The notes beneath the pieces were generated by a model. That model searched no databases. It worked only from the letters and a program-made list of their open reading frames with translations, and was not told the origin of the DNA. The position numbers and the translations under genes are program-made. DNA of 64,000 bases, taken from the NCBI GenBank assembly GCA_958510875.1, contig OY294070.1, forward strand, positions 121,252,703 through 121,316,702, written 5' to 3'. The first letter of the stretch is position 1, and every line of letters begins with the position of its first letter. This stretch comes from Endomychus coccineus (taxonomy: Eukaryota > Arthropoda > Insecta > Coleoptera > Endomychidae). Shown here piece after piece: positions 11,041 to 22,600 of this stretch.

Positions 11041-12572
11041 CCGGGATATCAAAAATTATCTTGGTCAAGGGTGGTTGTGGAATCTAAAACGTGTGTCTTA
11101 CTTTACGTCTGAAATAATTATGTCACTGTCACACTGACATCATCAATAACCTACAAATTTCATGCCTAATTATTTCAGTTGTAAAACAATAATGAACTAC
11201 AAATTAAAAATTATCTTGGTCAAGGGTGGTTGTGGAATATAAAACGTGTGTCTTACTTTAAATTTTTGAATATGTTTTGTTGTGTCAGAATCTGTTAAGT
11301 CATTGTGTTGAAATTTTCTAATCCAGTTTTTGAATCATGCCTCTTACCACACAGCACAAAATTTTCATGATGGAAGCCTATTTTTGAACGGGTGCGCTAG
11401 TTAATGGAAATTGACAATACAGTCAACGTTTATGTTTGGACAATTTTCGAGAGCACTTCCCAAACGTGGCAATATTGCCGGACAATTTCTATGCGTGCTT
11501 TACAAATTGTGTTGAAGTGATTCGCGAAACTGGTTGTGTGACTCATAAAAAAGGTGCTGGTAGACCAAGAGTTCGTACAGAAGAAGTTGTCAATGACATT
11601 CGTCAACGTATGGAAGAGGAGCCTGCAAAACCTTTGAAACGTCTTTCTCAGGAAATTGGACTTTCTTATGGAACATGTCAGAAGATCCATATAAGATGCA
11701 AGCACATCAAGCTCTTCTGCCCGCAGACCACCCCAGACGCCTTGCTTAATGCCATTAGTTTGTCAATAATTTAATGAATGACGATCTTCTGGACTTGACT
11801 TTTTTTCTGACAAAGCGTGGTTCCACCTTTTGGGATACATCAATTCTCAAAATATGCGAATGTGGAGCAATGATAAACCTCATGTTTTTACTGAATCGCC
11901 ACTACATGCTCAAAAAATCGGTGTTTAGATGGCAGTTTCTCGCAGAAGAATAATTGGGCTGATTTTTTTCGATTTCACCGTCAACGCAGAAAGGTACAGA
12001 CACAACTTTTTGGCTGAATTTGTGCAGCAGTTAAACGATGATCAACTTCGGTACGGTTATTTCCAGCATGACGATGCAGCAGCACATACTACACGAGAAA
12101 ATATTGCTTTTCTCCGCGAGTTTTTTGATGACCGGCTGATAAGTTTGCATACAGAAGTTGAGTTTCCTCCGAGATCACCTTGTTTGACAATTATGGACTA
12201 TTATATATTTCCTTACTTAAAAAACAAGATTTTCGCAACTCCGGTAAATAATTTGCAAGAACAAAGAATAGTTCAGCAATGTGTAACCATAACGCCAGAA
12301 ATGCTGCAAAACAGTTTGCCCAGCATGAGGATGCGCGTCAACTTGTGCATCGAACAAAACGGGGGATATTTCCAACAATTACTGTAATTTAGTTTTTCTT
12401 GTTACTAAAACCGTTATTTCATAATTTGTAGTTCATTATTGTTTTACAACTGAAATAAATAGGTATGAAATTTGTAGATTATTGACGATGTCAGTGTGGC
12501 AGTGACATAATTATTTCAAACGTAAAACCCTAAACGTAAAACCCTTGACCAAGATAATTTTTGATATCCCGG
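11041..12572 (+). mobile_element. DD41D mariner, 1532 bp, 32-bp perfect ends plus about 100-bp subterminal inverted repeats
   Basis: 11041-11072 and 12541-12572 are perfect inverted repeats starting CCGGGATATCAAAAATTATC, with TA at 11039-11040 and 12573-12574. Further in, 11103-11203 and 12424-12525 are a second inverted pair of about 100 bp at high identity. A segment next to the left end (AAAATTATCTTGGTCAAGGG...) is repeated directly at about 11206-11258, so the left subterminal region carries an extra duplication. Confidence 0.92.
11337..12387 (+). pseudogene. DD41D mariner transposase, broken
   Basis: The ATG at 11337 (MPLTTQHKIFMMEAYF) runs into a stop within 20 codons. 11436-11705 encodes the helix-turn-helix and linker (GAGRPRVRTEEVV, RLSQEIGLSYGTCQKI). 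After frameshifts, SDKAWFHLLGYINSQNMRMW gives the first Asp. A TGG-to-TAG type stop precedes MAVSRRRI at 11929. YFQHDDAAAHTT and LTIMDYYIFPYL supply the second and third Asp, 41 residues apart. Several lesions make it inactive. Confidence 0.88.
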
Positions 12573-12880
12573 TATATCCAGCACATACAATTACAATACA
12601 ATTGTCCCTAATGTGCATCAAATTAATCAACAACTTGCCAATTGATATTCAACGTATAAAGAATTTCTGTGAATTTAAGAATAAAATATTCAATATTACT
12701 GTGCAATGTGAACCATACACGGTTAATGAATACTTGAATAAGTAAGTTCTTGTTTTCGTATTTTATTTTAAATTTGTTCTGTATTGTTTGACTTGTTTTC
12801 TTATAATCTCGTTATTATTTTGCAACAATTGTTATTGAGAAAATAAATTCACTTTTACTTTTTTACTTTACTGTTCACAC

Positions 12881-13300
12881 GTTTGGAATGTAGCTTCTAA
12901 ATATACGCCGAAGTTCTTGAATTATATTCAGAAGAAAGCTATTCGTCTGGTTCGTCATGTCACAGTTACGAATTTATTGACCTATCTAACATCGAAAAGT
13001 GAGCCATCTCTCCCTTTTCTATAGATATTCCCATGATCGGTGCTCATCGGAAACTTCATTTGTTATTTCACCACAAGAGGGATTCCATGTAGTCAGTCTA
13101 TGCGAGCTCAGGCTTGTCACCCTTTCGTTGTCAGGTTCGAAACTTGCCTAACGTCTTCCTACCAGACTTTTTTCTATTGTACGGCTAAGTTAAGGAACTA
13201 TTTGCCTAGTGAGGCCTTCCCCGATGCATATAACCTCCAAAGTTTCAAGAAAAATCCCAATGCCTACCTCCTCTACCACCACTGGCTCGCATAATTGTCT
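12881..13300 (+). pseudogene. non-LTR reverse transcriptase C-terminus (continuation of 10660-10870)
   Basis: HVWNVASKYTPKFLNYIQKK then AIRLVRHV, PSLPFLYRYSHDRCSSE and, after frameshifts, AFPDAYNLQSFKKN (13040-13294). This is the typical end of a jockey/CR1-like ORF2, with the CSSEL-type box. Broken. Confidence 0.8.
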
Positions 13301-14891
13301 ACGAACGTTATAGGTTATCCTCTCGGGTAGTTAAGATATAAAAAAACACATCTCATCGATACTTTAAGATTCACATTTGGGTCATAGAATTACCATAAGC
13401 GTGTACAATGTGGAACGTTGCATTTATTATGTCACGACTTTTGGAACAGTGTATTTGTTCAGCATGTGTGCTTTGATAAGTTGATACAGTAAATTATATT
13501 CTTCACCTCTGGCTACTAGTGTATTGCTGGATTTTACACCAGATTCCTCCACGGTTTCATGTTTTATTTATATTCATGTAGTTATGAATTTAACCTTTCA
13601 TACGAAACTATACGAATGCTCTCCAAAATACTTCAAACCTTCAATTCTACATGTGCAAGCCATGTTATAATTGTATCGAAGTGAAATGTTTTTATGTAAA
13701 GTCGAATATTTCAGGGTATGCGGGTTAGTACGCTAGTGATTGATTTGCTATTTGAATTTCGATCAAAGCTTGATTCGTTCCGAGACTATTTATACACTGT
13801 TACATTACGTAGGCATTTCAGGCAATTGTCAAGTTCATGCGGGAAGCAAGATGACAGGGTGAGGGAAATTTTATTGGTAGTAAATGGGTATCATTAGTTG
13901 CAGATGTGGGTATACATCTACTAATTCGAGCGTACTATGTAGCCATTCCAGGTATTTCTAAAAAACAGCAAGACATACGACAGGTGACGAATAATAAAGA
14001 AGAAAACGAATAAGAAATTGCAATCAAATATTTCAATAAACGTAGTAACAACATTCAACAAAGTGAATAATTATTTTAATTGTATGTGAAGAAAAAAAAG
14101 GATAATTTGATTCCGAAATATCTCCATGAACAATATTTGTAGACCCCTACACCTGATGAAGAAAATACGAAAATCTACCAAAGATCAGAATCAGAATCAA
14201 AGTCTAATTAGAAGTGGTCTTGCAAAGTGAAATACAAACACATTTCGTGTTAGAACCAATAGACAATGTTTTTGTTCTCCAGGTTGAACATGTGACAACA
14301 TATCTATTAGGCCCAGGCCCAGACAAATGTTTCGCTCTTCTCTGAGCTCGCAATTCAACAAAGTATCTATTTCATGTGTCTTTGTGTAATTGGAAAGTGT
14401 TTTTACATGTAAATAAGCGTGTATAAAAGTATTTTGACTCAATAAAGTGCGTTACAAAATGTCTTCCTAAGGTAATGTACGCTTTGTGTCGTACGTACAG
14501 TTTAGTGAAGTTTGTTAGTTTATTATGCCGAATAAATATTGTGATCCCAATTTTACCGAAACATCATCTCATATTGAATAGGTAAGTTTCTTAAAATTAA
14601 CGAGTGAAGTTTAAAAAATTTCCTGTGACACTAGTGGCTATTACCCTGTCCGGTGTTTCATCTGAAATCTCGCTATTCCAAATGTTCCGCTTTACACTTC
14701 CGTTATTACATGCTGTTATACGATGTGTTACGATTTTTTAAATATTTGAGTGATATCTCTTGATTCGATAGATATGAAAATCGGTTGCAAGTGCATCTTT
14801 TCCAGGGCTAGCAATAATAGTATAATGGAGCTAGTCAATACCCTCTATAGTGCTAGTCCTGAACGCTCGGTACAAAAGTCACTATGACGTC
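13301..14891. other. unassigned AT-rich sequence with one dispersed repeat
   Basis: No convincing gene. 14395-14472 resembles 60090-60165 (TGTTTTTAC.TGTAAAT, GACT.AATAAAGTGC, AAAATG.CTTCCT). The shared AATAAA could be the polyadenylation part of an LTR or a short retroelement. Confidence 0.4.
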
Positions 14892-14899
14892 ATCAACAA

Positions 14900-15137
14900 C
14901 ATAGTCAAAGTATACCAGGTCTGCCGGAGCCTCCCTTCTACTCTTTTTAAAATTTTAGTGCAATCTGATTGGTCGTTTATTTCGTTAATGTCATAGACGA
15001 CGACATAATATGATGTTGTTACGTGCCGGCGACGAGCTGATGAGAGCAAGGCTGTGATTGGAGGAGCTGGGTGACGTCACCCAGCGCGAGAAACGATGGA
15101 AGGGAGGCTCCGGCAGACCTGGTATACTTTGACTATG
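14900..15137. mobile_element. 238-bp MITE with 39-bp perfect inverted ends and 8-bp target duplication
   Basis: 14900-14938 and 15099-15137 are perfect reverse complements, beginning CATAGTCAAAGTATACCAGG. Both sides carry the identical 8-mer ATCAACAA (14892-14899 and 15138-15145). An 8-bp duplication points to a hAT-type transposase acting in trans, though the end CATAG is not the classic CAG. No coding. The interior is richer in G+C than its surroundings. Confidence 0.95.
15066..15085. repeat. 20-bp perfect palindrome containing TGACGTCA
   Basis: GCTGGGTGACGTCACCCAGC reads the same on both strands and centres on a full CREB/ATF-type site. It lies inside the MITE. Confidence 0.9.
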
Positions 15138-15174
15138 ATCAACAAGAGAGAACAAGAGTGGAACGAGGCAAACG

Positions 15175-15465
15175 TTGAAGTCACTGATCAATCATCTCCG
15201 GCAGAGATATAACAACCACCTAGGAAAATGTTCGGCGAACCTAGATGTTCCAGCGCCATCTGCCGGAATCCGAAAAGCAGATGTCCCACTTAAAATGTTA
15301 TTCACAATGCCACTCATTGATAATACAGATCTCGCGATTCAGAGAATCGACGGGGAAAAACAGTTGGAAATACTACCGCCAGGTGACGGCCCCGAAATAT
15401 TGCAAAGTGAAACAAAGAATGTTCCAAAATTGACGCAAGATTTAAATTTGCCGCCATTTGTGTAG
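15175..15465 (+). other. 96-codon open frame, function unknown
   Basis: Open from an ATG at 15175 to a TAG at 15463, right after the MITE, with better base composition than the surroundings. It contains PSAGIRKADVPLK and ends LTQDLNLPPFV. No domain recognised. It could be the tail of a decayed retroelement gag or a chance frame. Low confidence that it is a gene. Confidence 0.25.
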
Positions 15466-15524
15466 TAAATTGTTGGCAACCCTAAAAAAACAATTCGACA
15501 GCTGAGAATTTAGGATTAGTAAAA

Positions 15525-15680
15525 ATGAAGCGTTACACGATACAACAACGTGTTTTCATTATTGAACAATATCTCAAAAATAATAAAAGTTCGGCGGCCA
15601 CAGTTTCTAAAATTTCATACATAATATGGTCGGAATAATGTTTTAACTTCGTCAACTGTGAAGAGACTGACATTGGCCTT
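15525..15680 (+). pseudogene. mariner-type transposase N-terminal fragment
   Basis: ATG at 15525, MKRYTIQQRVFIIEQYLKNN, resembling the start of the transposase at 8337 (MDYSVQQRVFCVETYI). After a shift, LTSSTVKRL matches the helix-turn-helix region. The rest is missing, apparently replaced by the element starting at 15769. Confidence 0.6.
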
Positions 15681-15768
15681 TCTTGCATCAAGCCTCAATA
15701 TATATGTTATGTTCAACAATGAGCTGCACTTCCACTGATAATTTTTGAAAAATATCTAGAAGATATAA

Positions 15769-18322
15769 GAGTCATTCCACGTCAGAACAGCAACCAACGC
15801 TCAATGGGTCAACATCTCAGATTTCGTTCAAATTTTGGGGATAGGTTCTCATTACCGAAAAAATAAGATCCTGAAAATATCAGGTCGATAGGAAATAAAA
15901 TTTTAGATATATCGGGCAATAAAAACATTTTGCCAATTTTAACGTCAAAAAATTCAAAATAAAATTTCTTCGTTAAAAATGAATTTTTAGGACCAAAAAT
16001 ATTTAGAAAAGCCCAAATTGATAGGAAATTTTCCCAGGAATTCGATTAAATCAGAATATCTAGCGTATTTATCTGACGCATGCGCAAAAAACTCGAAAAA
16101 CTCAAAAATGTCACTTTTTCTTTAAAAATTTTCAGGGAAGGTAGCTGAAACCATGCACTTATGTGAGATATTCGGATCCATGATCTTCATATGAAAATTT
16201 TCGTCAAAAGACCGAAAATACGGAAATTTGATTTTTTTTTTGTTATATTTTGGTATGATGAGCATTGTAGAATTCAATCATAATTCAATGGAATTAAACA
16301 AATAGGTTAATAAAATTTGAAATTAATTTCATTTACATAATTCAATTTAGCAGAACGTGAAAAAAATATTGAAATCCAACAAAAGTTGCAGTCACAGGTC
16401 TGTAGATTTGATGTTTTTTAACTTTTCTAAATAATTTTCATATTTTTTTATTCTGTTTAATTTCCCACAGGAAAATTTATTTAACAATGTTGTGTGATGT
16501 TATGAATACCCTTAAAAATTCAAAATCAATTTTTGTAAATAATCAAATGAGCATTTTTTGAATTAACAATATCCTAATACAAGTGAGAAACAGTTGTGAG
16601 AGTAGTAATACTTAACTCAACTTAAGTACAGTAAAATATAATAATCATATTGTCACATAATTTATTTTTTGAAAAACTATTCAAATTTACTTTTTGTTTG
16701 TGCGTATAATTTTATTTTAACATAATTCTTCACAGTTTCCACTGTGACATTTGACAGTATGAAATTATAACCAATCTTTAAATTTCTATCGGAGTACACG
16801 TATTTATTTTTACCTATTTGGTTCATTATTGATATTTCAGCTTCAAGCATAATGAAACCAAGGTTCCATGTTCTGTCAATTATAAAAATAACATATGTAT
16901 TGGATACCCAATCGTAAACGTTTTTATTTAACAAATCAAAAATCAGCTCATTCTTTTCATCATTTCCAATAATTTTACAAGCAATTATTCCATCTGACTT
17001 TGGAATGAATCTGTGAAAGCTTCTGATACTAAGTATTGTTTGTGCTTCACTGATTTCTGAATTCCGGATGAGCTGGATTTCTGTTCTGTCAATCAAGAAC
17101 GGTTCTATTGATTTCATATCATTTTTACAGAAATCATACAAATCTCTTGCTGTGAGGATCTGATTCGTCTTCGAACGTCGCAAGCTTTCTCTCGCTGCTT
17201 GTCTTTTTAAACTGCCACCAATACCATCACAAGCAGATTTACCATGTGATGTGGCAAAAAAGTTCTAATTTCCTGTCAGACCATGGTTCTTTTTTTGACG
17301 AGTTAAACGTAAGAAATTCTCACAGTTTTTATATTGCCCAGCACATAAATCAGTGAAATATTCAAGTTGAGTAATTTTTGGAAAATGATTTTTGATAATC
17401 AATCACGTATTTAATGAAAGTTTGCACCATTGCATTGTCATGCTTCAAATTTTCTGTGAGAAAACAAAGAGATTTGTATTTTCCATGGATATTCTTGAAA
17501 ATTGATTATAAACGAAAATGTATATGGTGTCATCTATTATATTATTCAATATAATTACATATAAGGTGATTTTCAATTTTAATCTACATTTGATATACAA
17601 GAAAGTGATATACTTATAATAATTTCAAAGAAATCAGTTATTATACTTGCGTTTCTTTTACGTTATTCTGATGAATGGGAAATTAATTACTTCTTGGATA
17701 TGTAAATTTTTGTTTGACGAATCAGAAGATTTAAATGGTTACTTATTTCAAGTACAAGCGCATGCACAGAACGGATTCTCCAATGCTCATCGTACCAAAA
17801 TATAACGAAAAAAATTTAAAATATCAAATCTCCGTATTTTCGGTCTTTTGACGAAAATTTTCATATGAAGAGCATAGATCCGCAGATCTTACATGAAAGT
17901 ACATGGCTTCAGCTACCTTCCCTGGAAATTTTGTGAAAATCGAAGTGGCAGCAGCTGAGTTATGAATTTTTGAAGAAAAAGTGACATTTTTGAGTTTTCG
18001 AGTTTTTTGCGCATGCGTCAGCTAAATACGCTAGATATTCTGATTTAATCGGATTCCTGGAAAAATTTCCTATCAGTTTGGAATTTTCCAAATATTTTTT
18101 GTTCCTAAAAGTTCATTTTTACCGAAGATATTTGATTTTGAATTTTTTGACGTTAAAATTGGCCAGATATTTTTATTGGCCGATATATCCAAAATTTCAG
18201 TTCACATCGACCTGAAATTTTCAGGATCTCATTTTTTCGGTAATGAGATCCTATCCCCAAAATTTGAACGAAATCGGAGATGTTGACCCATTGAGCGTTG
18301 TTGTTCTGAGGTGGAATGACTC
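15769..18322 (-). mobile_element. 2554-bp DNA transposon with terminal inverted repeats of about 500 bp and 4-bp target duplication (Sola-like?)
   Basis: 15769-16275 matches the reverse complement of about 17778-18322, starting GAGTCATTCCAC. Both sides carry ATAA (15765-15768 and 18323-18326). The arms share a TGCGCATGCG-type palindrome. The only coding is minus-strand (16677-17480). Long terminal inverted repeats, a 4-bp duplication and a non-mariner transposase suggest Sola or a related superfamily; that name is an inference. Confidence 0.85.
16677..17480 (-). pseudogene. transposase-like protein fragment (SHGK-CDG family), frameshifted
   Basis: Minus-strand frames read YFTDLCAGQYKNCENFLRL, then after a shift and a stop near 17266, FFATSHGKSACDGIGGSLKR, and an open frame 17183-16677 containing QILTARDLYDFCKN. 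This combination (an S/T-D-x-x-x-x-QYKN box followed by SHGK-x-x-CDG-x-GG) is known to me from many uncharacterised arthropod transposase-like proteins. The Asp in the first box is a plausible catalytic residue. The N-terminal part is missing and the gene is broken, so this copy is non-autonomous. Confidence 0.6.
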
Positions 18323-18326
18323 ATAA

Positions 18327-19239
18327 CAAAGTATCTAGTCTTTTTCGTTCATTTCAGATATACTGAAGAAGCCAACTAACTTACCGGTATACATATTTAA
18401 ATTATTCATCATTATTGTGGTTTTAGCTCGGGTTCTATTATACATTCTTGGCTTCAGGATGGAAGGTTTTATTGGGTACATTTGATCTTAAATTGCAATA
18501 AAGAAATGGTCATAGAAGGTTTTCCAATCTATTGGCGAAGAGTTCGTTCAAATTTGAAATGAAAGATACGTGCCTAAAGAAATCATCAATTGTCAGGTCT
18601 CATTTCAGATTTGATCTCAGAGTCAATAAGACAATTTCATTCAAAGGACTCTCGACGGTTAGTCGTTAGTTCCTATCCTGCGTCATGGCAACCAGTCTCA
18701 CAATTCGAGGTTTTAATGTGTTAAACGCTTCCAAGCTCGTCGTAAATTCAGCTCGACTTAAATCTTTATTATAATACAATTCAATTTTTACGAGCCATAA
18801 AACAAAATCGTGAATAAAACATATTATTCCGTATTTAATTTTATGACGGTTTGAATCTATGTTGGACCGAAATGAATCTGCCAAAGCGGTACACGTACTA
18901 CGAACGTAGTTATTGATCGCGAGCAATTTGCATACACAGGACTACTTGAGCGGCAATTTGCAGTCGAATTACTATTTTAAATGGAAATGACCTTATTAGT
19001 CCGTCCTGATTGTCGTCTATGGGAATTAAGATCGCTTAATTAGATTTGTTGCAACGTTTAGAACGGAATTTAGAAGAAACTAGTATCGCATAGACCCACG
19101 CAAACATTTACGCATAATAATGTGTTGCTGTAAATTACACCAATACGTAAAAGCAAACTTGTCTGCAAAATATGGCTAAAGTGGGAAAAATTACAGAAAC
19201 TTTTGTCTTGTTTGTGACGAGCTCGAAACCAAAAAGTTT
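18327..19239. other. unassigned sequence
   Basis: A minus-strand frame at 18926-18666 (86 codons) has no recognised motif and is probably chance. Nothing else seen. Confidence 0.4.
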
Positions 19240-19610
19240 TAGCCCATACCCGTAGGCATTTTTGGAAATATCAAAATATTTTTGGATTTGATTTTCCGCG
19301 AGAACGGTAAGCCCTACAGAAAAAATGTTGGGACTAAAATTGTAGAGAACAATATTATCTACAATTTATCTCATGCAGTCACTGCATTAAAACTGAAAGT
19401 ATAAAAAGCAGGGGGCGCCAAAAGAATTTTTCCTAGTATACGATGCGAATTTTTTTTTCTCGTTACAGAAGCAATATGAAAGATTTAGAGTAAAAAAAAA
19501 CCACAAAAGGTATATGCACTTTTTCCCTACGATGCACTGTTACGGAGACATCGCTTTCATTTACTTATAATATGTTCTATTTTGGTAATACCACTTCGGG
19601 CTCTTATTTC
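19240..19610 (+). repeat. dispersed repeat, copy 1
   Basis: Sequence around CGATGCACTGTTACGGAGAC recurs diverged at about 40225-40370 (TGATGCACTGCTACGGAGAT), with shared flanks. Family unknown. Confidence 0.6.
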
Positions 19611-22600
19611 GAGAAAAATCAAAACTCGTTGCTCAACTGGCAAAGAGCGAGATTTTACGCATCCATCAACGAAGCGTCGAAGCTGCAGGACTAGTCATCT
19701 TTGTGGCACAGACACCAATTCACTAAATCTGCGACCAAAAATAAAGTTAATCGGTCTTGGTTTGGTTAGGCAATGGATCCCTTGAATTGAGGTTGGAAAG
19801 AGACGGTGCAGGTTTATGGTTCAGCTTGCGGACGCAGAAAAGCCGGTTTTATCTGATCCGTCACTTGGAAGTACTGTGGAGGGGGAAACTGCAGCAATGT
19901 GCCTTCATTCGACATAGAGGAAACTAAGATTGATGTGGCTCCCTCACAAGTCTTCCAATGGCCCTCCATATCAATCAGCGTTGCGGCCGAAAATATGCTG
20001 GACATTGAAGAAAAAATCGATGGTGGGCACATCCTCGGACTTCATTGAAGAAACAGACGCAGTTGGAGACCGCCAAAGAAGAAGAAACGAGACCTCTATG
20101 ATGCAGGCTATACTTCTTCATATCCAGTGACCGCTCAGAAAAGGTGTCATGGATTTTACTACTCGAGTACTCTACCTAAAGATCTCCATGGGCAGTTCTC
20201 GGAGAACAAAAAACCGAATATAGCAAGCCTTAACGGGAGGAGTCTCGGGAGACAAAGTTAGACCTTCCAATGAAAACATTATAAGACGGTCAATAATGCC
20301 CATAGCATGTTATTGTGTAAACGTCCACAATTTTATCCGAAGGATATTGTATGTTTGTGGAAAAAACACAACCCTGTTTTGAATGAGATTTTTACCATTA
20401 ATGCAGTACAAGAATATGCCCGGAGCAGGGCAAGCTTTTGTGTTTCACAGCTATAATAACTAGATTCTAAAATGTTCAAACACATTCAAAGTAACCAAAC
20501 ATCTAACGCTATATGAAAAATGAGAATACGATGCATGGTTCAAGAACGTTCCAACAGGACTCAACGAAAGTATCTAGGTACTTAATTGATTGCTTTGAAT
20601 AATATAGCACTAAGTAATAAAACTAGTTCCATTGGAATACTGCTGTGAGAGAACAGGGAAAAAAATTAAATAGAGATTAAAACCGACCTCTGCACACTCT
20701 TTGGAACTAAATTTTAAGCTTAAACGTAATCACTATAGCAAAACGATTGTAAGTTACTATAAGGAACGAACAGAAGTACCATGACTGAAAAACAAACATT
20801 AGTCAATATTTCGACGGAAGTACATAACAATTATGGCGTAATTAGACTTACTAGACTTTACTCGCTAGTCGCCGGCAAGTTTACTAGAGCGCGAGTACAG
20901 TATCAAATTGGGCACCATCCATCCTCAGCATATTTCTCAATTTCGAAGAATATTCATACTCAACACCGAGCTCAACACTATGACGACTGCACTGGATGCT
21001 TGATGATGATTAAGTCCTGAAATATGAGGGATGACATCGCGGCGGCGGAGCCGACGCTTTCTTCTACGAGTATCAGCTAATTTTTGATATAAAACAATAG
21101 CGATATTTTTGAAAGAAAAATTATCCATCATAGACCAGACGGCGGGGACGAAATAATATGAAAACGTGCATTTTCCGGGCGGTAACAATGTTTCGATTGA
21201 TTCTTATGTATTTTTTGCGGTAGGATACGATTATCGTTACCCGTACTTTGTAAAAGTTGTGCTTAATTTTTTAATTCAACAATTTGTGAAAAAAAAATTT
21301 TTTTTTTACATTTTCCTTTATATCTCCTTTTCTGTGCATTTTTAGCATTATGCACCTGTATAGTTTTTTGTGCCTTACTTAATTATCTACAAAATGAGAT
21401 CTGTTGCGATATCCCAAGTGTCATTGTTAACCTGCAAATTACGTTGAAAGATGAAAATGCGTGTTTCTTTAAACATTCAATATCTCAACAATTAAAATAC
21501 CTAGGATCTTGAAATTCTCAGAATATGTTGCTATTACTAATATAAATCCACCAAATTTCGAAATGATCGCTTCTTAACTTTTAGAGTTATTGACGATCAA
21601 CATTTTTTTCAAAGTTTAGTTGCATAATGCGCCAAAGTTGCTGTGATCGTCTGATTTTGATCCAACTGGTCTCAAAAATTCAAATTTAATATCCCGTTTA
21701 AGCATAGCTTAAAATTGTCGAAATGTTAACTTTGAACCTTTCAAAAGGTCGTGATAGCCCCAAACTGGGTCGAAAACTGTTTTGAATTGGTTAATTTTCG
21801 ATAAATCGAATGACGTTCACGTGAGGAGCGCGTAGCTCGGGAGTTAGAAAAGTGCAAATTTACGGTACATAGAACGTCTTTATTAGGACTTTTCGCATAC
21901 GGTTTTCGCTCCATGTCGTTAGTTTATGAACGGGGTCAAGTAAATTGCATAGTCTCGGGCCCCAAAATGTCGATTAAATAGGAAAATTCAATTAAAACAG
22001 TTTGAGGTATTCTCAGCTGTCAGCTACTAGCGCCTGACGTGCGATGTACCAAAGGGAATTTTCTAGCTACTAAAATATACTCAAAGCGAGTAAAACTTAG
22101 CGGCCTATAGCCGAAAACACTTTATTACAACTGGCTCCGGCCGCACGGGGCATAAAACGGCCCCGAATTAACAAGATCGAGGTAAAAAGTATAAACTCCA
22201 ACTGACGCGTAGCGACCTCCTCGAGGCATATGTCAAAATGATTACGTTCGTAGCTAATTACATAGGACGTCTTTCGTTCATGCAATTGTGATTTTATACA
22301 ATTCGAACCTTCTAATTTCGATAGGCCACGTGAAATTCCCGGAGCCGGAAGCGCTATCGAGATCTGAACATTAAAACTTCATAGAGATCAAGATGATACT
22401 CTTACGTGACGCATTTTATGATACCCCTACGTGACGTCTTTTGGTACTACGCAAAAGTCGACGCGTAGCGGACTCACTTCGTGCATAGGAAACAACATCG
22501 AGTTTCCAGACCTGTGTATACGACCGTGATATAACCAATCCCACCTTAGATCTATGGTATATAATACATCGAAAAGCTTCCCAAAGAGGACACAAACAAC

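Larger units (their letters stand above)
10871..12880 (+). mobile_element. CR1-like 3' fragment carrying a nested DD41D mariner
   Basis: The outer insert is the extreme C-terminus of a CR1-like ORF2. 10895-11038 encodes FFKKNYLLTVIGIYIYQ and SFNYNTRN. After the nested mariner (11041-12572), 12575-12745 encodes LSLMCIKLINNLP and ends at a stop, followed by a short 3' UTR and an AT-rich tail (to about 12866). The same C-terminal module is found at 48712-48996. Together with the flanking RT fragments this is a three-level nest. Confidence 0.8.

Noticed and set aside
18666..18926. 86-codon minus-strand frame
   Set aside because: No recognised motif and no supporting context; treated as chance.
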